From JALHQU01 sp043745295 (GTDB lineage: Bacteria; Planctomycetota; Planctomycetia; Gemmatales; Gemmataceae): a stretch of DNA of 8,653 nt. A program made the translations under genes and the position numbers. The DNA lies in contig JAYTTN010000126.1 in the NCBI GenBank assembly GCA_043745295.1, positions 1-8,653 on the forward strand, in the 5' to 3' direction. Shown here one piece after another: positions 1 through 5,680 of this stretch. Every line of letters starts with the position of its first letter. Position 1 is the stretch's first letter. The notes under the pieces were generated by a model. It did no database searches, had not been told where the DNA came from, and saw nothing but the letters and a program-made list of their open reading frames with translations.

Positions 1-920
1 CGCCAGGCACGCCACCAGCATCCCGTGAACGGCCCGTCGGCCGCGTTCCGGATCCACTCGGCCCCGTCCCCGAGCACGCTCGGCCGGTCGAACGACTTCA
101 GCCCGAGCCGCTCGGCCCACACGCCCCGGCGCGGCGCGAACAGGTCGATCTCTCCGATGGCCGCGAACGCCAACCGCTTCGTCGGCTTCGGCACGGCCCG
201 CCGATCCCACTGGTCGGGGAAGGCCGGCGAACCGCACGAACGCCGGGCGAAGACGCCGATTTTCGTGTCGCGCCAGCCGGTGGAGGTGTTCGCCTCGGTG
301 GCGTCGACTCGGAACTCGGTCGGCGGAATCCGGGTTCCCGGCGGAGTCGGTTGATCGGCGCGCCAGGCGGCGATGCGTTCGGCCTCGGCGTGGCACGCTC
401 GGCGGATGCGTTCGTCGCTGACGCGCCAGCCGCACAGTTCCTTCGAGAGCATTTCGGCGTTGGCGAACGAGCGTTGCCCGCCGGCCGGGCAGACGAGGCG
501 GGTGGCCCGGGTGGCGAGCAGGCCGTCGAGGGTGGCGTCGGCCGGGTGGCGGTCGCCGCCGCGTCGGCGGTGTGCGGGGCCATCGACTGGAGGACGCCGG
601 CGAGGAAGTCCCGCCCGCGAGCGCCGCCGCCGCCCCGCGCGGCAGTCGAGGACGCGGCCGTCGGGGGCGGCGGTGGCTTCCACCTCGCGGGCCAGGGCGA
701 GAGCCCGTTCGACGACGCGGCGCTGGAAGTCGGCGAGCGGTTCCGGGGAGGCGGTCGTGGAGGCGTCCTGCCGGAGGGAAAGCACCGTTGTCCCCCATCC
801 CGCCCAAAAGTGCCAGGGAACTTTGAGGCGACCTGCGAGAGCGAGAGGGGGTGCGCCCAGGGCCATTTCCTGATTGAGGTGGGCGAGTTCCGGCGAGTTG
901 GGCAGAGGGCTTCCTTCCAT
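1..920 (-). CDS. ISKra4-like transposase, partial at left edge, probably decayed
   Basis: This would be a DDE transposase that cuts and pastes its own insertion sequence. The frame is open from an ATG at 920 to the window edge. The N-terminal part contains GTTVLSLRQDAS followed by a helical stretch. The later part has FANAEMLSKELCGWRVSDER, then VDATEANTSTGWRD around D206 (probable first catalytic Asp) and VLGDGAEWIRN around D285 (probable second Asp). The catalytic Glu would lie beyond the edge. This order resembles ISKra4-family transposases as I remember them. Around 545-645 the frame reads as an Arg-rich string with no sensible protein, while another minus frame reads RDFLAGVLQS, which looks like the missing family segment. 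The Cys-rich segment expected before HPADATL is absent. I infer two frame changes with a deletion, so the copy is probably dead. The last residues before the edge also look atypical. The true start is uncertain because the frame stays open upstream of 920. Confidence 0.6.
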   Translation of the reverse strand, partial: MEGSPLPNSPELAHLNQEMALGAPPLALAGRLKVPWHFWAGWGTTVLSLRQDASTTASPEPLADFQRRVVERALALAREVEATAAPDGRVLDCRAGRRRRSRAGLPRRRPPVDGPAHRRRGGDRHPADATLDGLLATRATRLVCPAGGQRSFANAEMLSKELCGWRVSDERIRRACHAEAERIAAWRADQPTPPGTRIPPTEFRVDATEANTSTGWRDTKIGVFARRSCGSPAFPDQWDRRAVPKPTKRLAFAAIGEIDLFAPRRGVWAERLGLKSFDRPSVLGDGAEWIRNAADGPFTGCWWRAW

Positions 921-961
921 CCGGGGGAAGCCCGTGCCATGCCGAAGTCGCCCGCCCGCTT

Positions 962-1130
962 CGGACGCGGTCACAAGCCCGCCGCGCTCACGCCGTCGGC
1001 TTCCGACGCGGCACCACGCCCTCGCTGGCCACCTTCTCCCGACTCTTCCGCCGCCTCGACGTCGAGGCCTTTGAAACGGTCCTGGGCCAGGGGATCGTCC
1101 GGCGATGCCCCGATTTGGGCGACCACTTCG
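962..1130 (+). pseudogene. ISAs1-like transposase fragment
   Basis: On the plus strand the frame starting with codon 986 reads AHAVGFRRGTTPSLATFSRL and then FRRLDVEAFETVLGQ. This matches the region near the N-terminus of ISAs1-type transposases, where a GFxR...PS.ATxxRxFRRLD.xAFE pattern precedes the DDE core. Only about 45-55 residues are present. No start codon with a suitable leader is seen, and the frame loses resemblance after about 1100, just before the amidase scrap that reads in the opposite direction. The catalytic core is entirely missing, so this is a relic. Family assignment is from remembered sequence patterns and not from a search. The minus-strand reading of the same bases (GLDVEAAEESGEGG) is the shadow of this relic. 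Confidence 0.5.
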
Positions 1131-1135
1131 CCCCC

Positions 1136-1360
1136 GACGGCGACGGGCACGCCGGCGAGCTTGCCGAGCGGTCGCCCCGCTTTCCGCCTGGCGTCGATGG
1201 CGGCGGCCTGCGCGAGGATGCCGGCCTCGTCCGCGCGGAGGAACGCCTTCACCACGCCGTCGCGGGCCGTCACCGACGCCAGGAAGGCGGCGGCGATGTC
1301 GGTCGCCCGGCACGCCAGCAGGGTCCGCGCGAGCGGCTCCGTCGAGGCCTTGTACGCCAC
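1136..1360 (-). pseudogene. N-terminal fragment of a GatA-type amidase
   Basis: Reading down from a GTG at 1360, the frame encodes about 75 residues that resemble the N-terminus of GatA, the amidase subunit of the Glu-tRNA(Gln)/Asp-tRNA(Asn) amidotransferase. It has a helical start, FLASVTARDGVVKAFLRADE, then AQAAAIDARRKAGRPLGKLA and GVPVAV. In real amidases GVPVAV is followed at once by K-D-x, the Lys being the first residue of the Ser-cisSer-Lys catalytic triad. Here similarity stops exactly before that Lys and the frame continues as unrelated sequence to a stop near 971. No catalytic residue is present, so the piece cannot be an enzyme. It is probably a stray duplicate of a host gene carried in or broken by insertion-sequence activity. 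Another amidase-signature enzyme as the source is possible, but GatA fits best. Confidence 0.6.
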
Positions 1361-1415
1361 CCCCGCGCGGCGTACCGCGCCCCTCCCGCGCCGCCAAGTC
1401 GCCCGTCCGCCGCCG

Positions 1416-1800
1416 CCGCGCCCGCCCGACCGGGCGGAACAGGCCGCCCGCCTTCGCCCGCACGAGCGGGTGACAGCCGGCCGTCACCAAGTCCCGGAAC
1501 AGGGCGGCCGACTCGAGGCCGCGATCGGTCAGGACGAATACCCGCCCGTCGTCGCCCAGGGCCGCCCGCACCCGCCCGACCAGTTCCACCCCGATGGCGG
1601 TCCACGATTCGCCGGGCGTATTGGCGGGGACGATCCGCCACGCCACCGGGATACCCACCCCGCGGCACACGACGGCCGCCGTCGGGTCGGTGCGGCCGAC
1701 GGCCATCGCGTAACCCCACTCGGCCAAGCTCCGGGCGCGGGCGGGCGGTCGGTCGGGGAAGCGGGTGGCGACCTGGGCCGTCCACTCGTGCAGTGGGTCG
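1416..1800 (-). pseudogene. IS4-like DDE transposase fragment with internal deletion
   Basis: The minus frame containing the ATG at 1706 reads RFPDRPPARARSLAEWGYAM, then RGVGIPVAWRIVPANTPGES, then GRVFVLTDRGLESAALFRDL and HPLVRAKAGGLFRP. The order (IPVAW.I.PAN, later V.TDRGL.S..LF, later HP..R...GG.FRP) is typical of IS4-like DDE transposases, where the TDRG Asp is the second catalytic residue. The N-terminal and first-Asp regions are squeezed together: only about ten residues separate the LAEWGYAM segment from VVCRGVGIPVAW, so roughly a hundred residues seem deleted. Nothing family-like follows FRP, so the part with the catalytic Glu is also lost. There is no convincing start codon. This is a dead relic; the family name is from remembered motifs. 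Confidence 0.55.
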
Positions 1801-2095
1801 TCCGGTGGGGCCGGGGCGATCCTGCAACTGCGGGCCGAGTTGCTCGGCGACACGGACCCGCTGGACGCTTCCCGGGCGCGACCGGCGAACGCCGTCACCG
1901 CCGAACTCCGGAGACGCCGGCCGCATGATCGCAGACCGTGTCGGAAACCCCACGCCAGCGACCGCTGTTGGACGAGGGTTCCGGGTGCGGCAAAGTTTCT
2001 TGGCGAACCCGAGGGCTCCCGCCGGGCTGGCCCGCGACGCCGGGGCTAAGCCGAGCCGCTGGACCGCTCGAAGGCGAAGATCGGCTGCGGCCCGT
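1801..2095. other. Unassigned spacer between transposase relics and kinase gene
   Basis: About 295 bases lie between the last recognisable transposase residues and the kinase stop codon. Several frames are open, as expected at this GC content, but none gives a protein I recognise and none shows a credible start with a ribosome-binding site. It may include further decayed insertion-sequence sequence. I see no strong terminator: only a weak GAGC...GCTC pairing lies just downstream of the kinase stop, without a T-run. Confidence 0.4.
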
Positions 2096-4906
2096 TCACC
2101 CGCGGGTGAGTTGCCGCGACCGGGAGACCGTGTCGTACTCGGCGAGGAGCAGGCGGCAGGCGGCAGCCACGGCCGGGCCGAGCGGGAGCGGGTCGCGGAG
2201 GATCCGGTTCACGGCGTCCGCCGCCTTGTCGAGGGGGTTCGGGCCGGCCTCCGCCGGCGTCAACTCCACCTGCCTGCTGGCTCCCCACAGATTCCGTTCC
2301 AAGAACGAGAGCGGCCGCTCCGCCTCCGCCACCCACCGCGTCCACAACCCGGCGGGTTCGGTTTTGGTGATCGCGGTCAGGTATTTGGACACGACGGCCG
2401 CGTCCCGACTCAAGGACACCGCCCACGCCTTGTCCTCCTCGTCGACCCGTTGAAGGCCTGTTTCCAGCTTCTTTTCGGACGCGAACAGCGACACCCGCAG
2501 TACCGGGGCGGCGGTCGCCTGCCATCGGTTCAGCACCGCCGTCCCGTCCCGCACGAGCTTCTCGCGCTCGACTACGAGGCGGTCCAGGAATCCACCGGCC
2601 ACGGACGCAGCGGCTCTAGCGGCGGCGGCCATGTCGATCCGCCCGTGGGCGGCCTCGTCGCCGATGTAAACCCTCGCGCCCGCCCGCTCGGCGCGCTCGT
2701 ACACCAGCGCCCGAAATTCGGCGAGCGTACTCCGCACCTGGAGGGCGGCGGCGCGGCAATCGGCTCGGAGAACCGCGATCCGGTCGGCGTCCGGAAGCCA
2801 CTGTTCGCGGACGCCGGGCGGCGGCGCGAGCAGTGGCCTGCGGAGTTCGAGCAGCCGCGCGAGTTCCCCCTCGCCGGGCGCGACCGCGCGCGCCCAGCGG
2901 AGTAGGTGGACGAGGGGGCCGTCGTCCGCGTCCGCCTTCGGGGCGTCGAAGAAGCTGTCGAGGTGAGGGGCGAAGTGTCCCGCCGCCTTCCCGTACAGGT
3001 GCGCGGCGTGTCGCACCTCGACCGACTCCGCGGTCGGTTCGGCGGGCAGTAGGGCGACCACCTCCCGGAGGCAGTCGGGGTCGCCGCCGCCGCCGCTCGT
3101 CGGCCACGTCAGCCGGCCGGCCGTCGCCATCCGCCGGAGCAGGGCGGCCCGTTCCTTGCGGGACTGTTCGGCCGCCGCCCACTGCTCGCCGAGTTCGGCC
3201 GTCGCCGCCGCGGCGCGGAGGCCGTCGAGGGTGCGGCGGACGCGCCGGCGGGCGTCGTCCGGGCAGGCGGCGCGGTGTTCGCTCGCACTCCACCCCGCCA
3301 CCCCGCGGGCGAGGCACCGCAGCGCCAGGCCGAGCAGTTCCTCGGCGAGGAACGCGGCGTCGCCGTAGTCCTTGCGGATGTCGGCATGCAGGCGGAGGAA
3401 CGGCTGGAGGAACCCGGTATGGTTCCGGGCGGCGGCGAGGCGGCGGACCACCTCCCGGCCGGGGCAGTCGGCGAGCGGGCGGACCTTGTCCAGCTCCCGC
3501 AGGGCGACTTCCAGGTTGCGGGCGAGGTCGCGGAGGTCGGGCAGCTCCGGCCGGCGGACCAGCAGCGCCGCCGCGAGCAGGCCGAAGGAGAAGTAATCGG
3601 CGGCCGGGCCGGTGGCGCGGTAGACCGTCAGCGATCCGCGGTCGGCCGGGTCGCCGGCGGCGAACGCGAACACGGCCTGAGTGCCGACGACCTGCTCGAC
3701 GGTGCCTCGAATCGTCCGACCGCCGCCGGTCAGTCCCGCCGTTTCGCCGACCAGCAGGACCGGGTCCGTCGGGTCACCGGCGGCGGCGCTTGGCAGGTCG
3801 AACCGGACGCGCGCCCGGTTCCCGTTCCGCTTCTCCACCTCGTAGGTGCCGCTCAGCGTGGGGCGTCGCAGCTCCGCCGGCGCGTAGTCCGTCTCCAGCG
3901 GGAGCGCCGCCGTCGCCTCGCGGAACTTGGCCGGGGCGGCCGGGTCGCCGGCGAGGCCGAGGTCGATCAGCACCCCGCGGGGGCGGTCGGGGGCGGCCCG
4001 CAGGCACACGTTGTCCGGCTTCAGGTCCAGGTGCCACACCTCCCGCGCGTGCAGGAACTCCATCCCGTCCAGCACGTCCGACAGCAGGTGACAGGCCGTC
4101 GTCAGCCACTCCCGCGGGCGGGGCGTGCGCCCGTCCGCCCGCGGCGGGAACCGCGGCCCGGCCGGGGGCGGACGGCGGAGGAACTGGGCCAGGCTCTCGC
4201 CGAGCAGCTCGAAGACCAGCAGCCGGGCGGGGAAGAAGTTGAGGATGCGGGAGTCGGGCAGGCAGGCGTCGGCCGGGCCGCCGAACCGCTCGCACCCGCC
4301 GCACGGCCCCACCTGCCGTGCGACGGCCGCGGCGTGCAGGGTGCGGCGGGCGTCCGGCGTGTCCTTCCACGGGCCGGGACACTTCGAGTTCGGGCAGACC
4401 AGGACGCGGCCCGCCGCCGGCGGCGCGGCGGGCGTTCCGGCGTCGAAACGGTCCTCCGGGCTTTCGAGTTCGGCCCCGCACGTCGGGCAGAGCAGCGCCA
4501 GGGCGTGCGCCGCGCGGCGGCACAAGATGCTCGGCGGAATGCGGTCCGCCTCGCCCCCCGCGGTCGTCGCCAACTCGATGTGCGCGACGACCGGGAGCGG
4601 CGCGCGGCCGTCGCCGTCCGGCCGCCGCAACCGGTCGCGGTGCAACGTCGCCTCGGCGTCGAACCGCGCGACGGCCGAGTCCGCGTCCTCCGGCGTCCGC
4701 GGCTCGTCCCGCTGCACCTTGATCGCGACGGGGACGTGCCACGAGCCGTGCGCCACCCGCCCGCGGTACACCACGGCGAACGTGCCGACCTTCGCCTCGT
4801 CGTGGAGCGGGGCGAGCGCGAGCGGGTCGCCGCCGGCGTCCGCCCACTGGAGTTGTATGCCCTCCCGGCGGTCGCCGCGGGCGAGGCCGAGAAGAGTCCG
4901 GTCCAT
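2096..4906 (-). CDS. Ser/Thr protein kinase with inserted Cys-rich module and long C-terminal region
   Basis: This is a 936-residue eukaryote-like kinase expected to phosphorylate Ser/Thr on partner proteins; no transmembrane segment is evident. The core keeps the ATP Lys (VAIKVQ, K63), helix-C Glu (E85), hinge (LLVFELLGESL, about 229-239), catalytic loop HLDLKPDN (D294, N299) and metal Asp in DLG (D315). An APE-like YAPAE ends the activation loop at 345, and D437 (DYFSFG) begins helix F. The glycine loop VGTFAVVYRG keeps only one of three glycines. HLD replaces HRD and DLG replaces DFG. Two insertions split the core: residues about 129-215 with cysteine pairs C140/C143, C171/C176, C202/C205 plus C215, likely zinc ligands, and a beta-looking stretch about 352-432. 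Residues about 480-936 are mainly helical and unrecognised. The start ATG lies 4 bases after the upstream stop codon, suggesting translational coupling. Kinase identity is firm; substrate and signal are unknown. Confidence 0.88.
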   Translation of the reverse strand: MDRTLLGLARGDRREGIQLQWADAGGDPLALAPLHDEAKVGTFAVVYRGRVAHGSWHVPVAIKVQRDEPRTPEDADSAVARFDAEATLHRDRLRRPDGDGRAPLPVVAHIELATTAGGEADRIPPSILCRRAAHALALLCPTCGAELESPEDRFDAGTPAAPPAAGRVLVCPNSKCPGPWKDTPDARRTLHAAAVARQVGPCGGCERFGGPADACLPDSRILNFFPARLLVFELLGESLAQFLRRPPPAGPRFPPRADGRTPRPREWLTTACHLLSDVLDGMEFLHAREVWHLDLKPDNVCLRAAPDRPRGVLIDLGLAGDPAAPAKFREATAALPLETDYAPAELRRPTLSGTYEVEKRNGNRARVRFDLPSAAAGDPTDPVLLVGETAGLTGGGRTIRGTVEQVVGTQAVFAFAAGDPADRGSLTVYRATGPAADYFSFGLLAAALLVRRPELPDLRDLARNLEVALRELDKVRPLADCPGREVVRRLAAARNHTGFLQPFLRLHADIRKDYGDAAFLAEELLGLALRCLARGVAGWSASEHRAACPDDARRRVRRTLDGLRAAAATAELGEQWAAAEQSRKERAALLRRMATAGRLTWPTSGGGGDPDCLREVVALLPAEPTAESVEVRHAAHLYGKAAGHFAPHLDSFFDAPKADADDGPLVHLLRWARAVAPGEGELARLLELRRPLLAPPPGVREQWLPDADRIAVLRADCRAAALQVRSTLAEFRALVYERAERAGARVYIGDEAAHGRIDMAAAARAAASVAGGFLDRLVVEREKLVRDGTAVLNRWQATAAPVLRVSLFASEKKLETGLQRVDEEDKAWAVSLSRDAAVVSKYLTAITKTEPAGLWTRWVAEAERPLSFLERNLWGASRQVELTPAEAGPNPLDKAADAVNRILRDPLPLGPAVAAACRLLLAEYDTVSRSRQLTRG

Positions 4907-4910
4907 GGGG

Positions 4911-5429
4911 TCACACCAGCACGGCGATCAGGTAGATGGCGAGGGCCGCGACGGCCACCCCGCCCGTCAGCGCCAGCCACCCGGCGGCCGTCGGCGGGAA
5001 CACCGTCGCCGCCGCGCGGGCCTCGGCGGCGGCGACGGCCGCGTCCGCGGCGGCGTGGTACCGGCGGTACTCCGCCTCCGCCCCCATCACCGGCACCCCG
5101 GCGGCGGCCCCGCTCTTCCCGAGCGACATCAGCCCCCGCTCCAGGTCCGCCGTGTGGACCGAGCGGCGGTCTTTTCGGGACTCGTCCCCCGCCCCGCGGC
5201 GGGCGGACGCGATCTGCCCGCGGAGGTACTCGTCCCCGATGTTCACCAGATCCATGCGGACGCCGAGGCGGCGGCAGGCCGCCCGCTCCCGCCGCCGCGC
5301 CCGGGCGGCGCGGGCGACGACCCACAGCTTCCGCAGGCACCGCCACAGGAAGAGCGGGAGGGACAGCAGGACGGCCGGCGCGAGGCGGCCGGCGCGGGCG
5401 GCGGCGGATTCCGGGGGCGAGTCGGTCAT
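4911..5429 (-). CDS. Small protein with two predicted membrane segments, upstream partner of the kinase
   Basis: The 172-residue product is not one I recognise. A short polar N-terminus is followed by a hydrophobic stretch at about 15-38 (APAVLLSLPLFLW), then a very basic run (ARAARARRRERAACRR, about 40-54). A charged middle region follows, with LVNIGDEYLRGQIASAR and an Ala-rich helical segment near 118-141. A clear C-terminal membrane helix at about 150-171 ends the protein. By the positive-inside rule the basic middle loop is probably cytoplasmic, with both ends towards the other side or the first segment only membrane-associated. The stop TGA is 4 bases before the kinase ATG, so the two are very likely co-transcribed and made together. 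I infer, without direct proof, that it anchors or regulates the kinase at a membrane. The ATG at 5429 lacks an evident purine-rich ribosome-binding site. Confidence 0.7.
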   Translation of the reverse strand: MTDSPPESAAARAGRLAPAVLLSLPLFLWRCLRKLWVVARAARARRRERAACRRLGVRMDLVNIGDEYLRGQIASARRGAGDESRKDRRSVHTADLERGLMSLGKSGAAAGVPVMGAEAEYRRYHAAADAAVAAAEARAAATVFPPTAAGWLALTGGVAVAALAIYLIAVLV

Positions 5430-5468
5430 GGCGGCGAGGCGCTCGGGACGGTCGGGGCGGGGTCATAC

Positions 5469-5485
5469 CGAATCGCATCGAATCG
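5469..5485. repeat. CGAATCG direct repeat upstream of the kinase unit
   Basis: Two exact copies of CGAATCG are separated by CAT, giving a 10-base repeat period, about one helical turn. They lie 40-56 bases before the ATG at 5429, where a promoter or operator of the membrane-protein/kinase unit could be. A regulatory role is only a possibility; short repeats can arise by chance. Confidence 0.3.
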
Positions 5486-5504
5486 TAGCCGTGGCGGCGG
5501 GGTG

Positions 5505-5541
5505 GTTTCACACCTCTCCCCACTGGGGAGAGGTGTGAAAC
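5505..5541. repeat. Perfect 17-bp hairpin, left arm of the composite repeat
   Basis: Positions 5505-5521 pair perfectly with 5525-5541 around a three-base loop (ACT). On either strand the transcript would form a very stable stem. No T-run follows in either direction, so a classical intrinsic terminator is not supported, although the stem could still slow polymerase or block exonucleases. Confidence 0.85.
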
Positions 5542-5548
5542 GCAGTTG

Positions 5549-5602
5549 CCGGGTGAGGGGCGCTTGCCGCTTCAAAACGCGAAGAGAAGCCCCCTCACCC
5601 GG
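5549..5602. repeat. Inner inverted repeat (CCGGGTGAGGGG / CCCCTCACCCGG)
   Basis: Positions 5549-5560 are the exact reverse complement of 5591-5602, giving a 12-bp stem around the 30-nt spacer. This is the inner end of both arms of the composite repeat. Confidence 0.8.
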
Positions 5603-5615
5603 TTGCTTCGCAACC
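5601..5615. repeat. Small perfect hairpin GGTTGC-TTC-GCAACC
   Basis: A six-base-pair stem with a three-base loop lies in the middle of the right arm. The corresponding middle of the left arm (5535-5550) does not form this hairpin, so the two arms differ mainly here. Confidence 0.7.
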
Positions 5616-5616
5616 G

Positions 5617-5639
5617 ACCTCTCCCCAGCGGGGAGAGGT
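5617..5639. repeat. Perfect 10-bp hairpin, right arm of the composite repeat
   Basis: ACCTCTCCCC at 5617-5626 pairs with GGGGAGAGGT at 5630-5639 around the loop AGC. In nuoN transcripts (minus strand) this is the first strong hairpin after the stop codon, about 40 bases downstream. There is no T-run after it. Confidence 0.8.
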
Positions 5640-5680
5640 GGAAGAACCAGTGACACCGCCGTGGTCGCAGAAACGACGTG

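Larger units (their letters stand above)
5504..5648. repeat. Composite palindromic intergenic repeat (two mirrored 50-nt arms, MITE/REP-like)
   Basis: Arm 5511-5560 and the reverse complement of arm 5591-5640 are both exactly 50 nt and match at 40 of 50 positions by hand count. They share CACCTCTCCCC-n-CT-GGGGAGAGGT at the outer end and GGGTGAGGGG at the inner end, with a variable 16-nt middle. A 30-nt spacer (5561-5590) lies between. The likeness extends outward to GGTT at 5504-5507 and AACC at 5645-5648. Each arm also folds on itself. The unit looks like a mobile or amplified intergenic palindrome. It lies 32 bases beyond the nuoN stop and 75 bases before the next gene, so it may also attenuate transcription or protect the nuoN mRNA 3' end. 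Confidence 0.8.

Noticed and set aside
98..940. Minus-strand open frame of 280 codons as an independent gene
   Set aside because: It is mainly a Pro/Ser/Arg shadow of the ISKra4-like transposase frame; only the short RDFLAGVLQS part looks meaningful and belongs to the broken transposase.
3275..5488. Very long plus-strand open frame (737 codons) opposite the kinase, plus others at 1115-2905, 2833-4242 and 4125-5852
   Set aside because: They lie antisense to genes with clear motifs, are packed with Arg, Pro, Gly and Ala, and show no domain. Stop codons are rare in off-frames at this GC content.
5505..5640. Intrinsic terminators at the hairpins
   Set aside because: The stems are strong but no T-run follows on either strand, and they belong to a repeat family, so I list them as repeats only.
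5504..5648. CRISPR array
   Set aside because: Only two copies exist, in opposite orientation and internally palindromic, and no cas gene is near.
5426..5656. Minus-strand open frame of 76 codons over the palindromic repeat
   Set aside because: Its sequence (PLPAGERSVAKQPGEG) is only the translation of the repeat. Such repeat-derived frames are a common false gene call.
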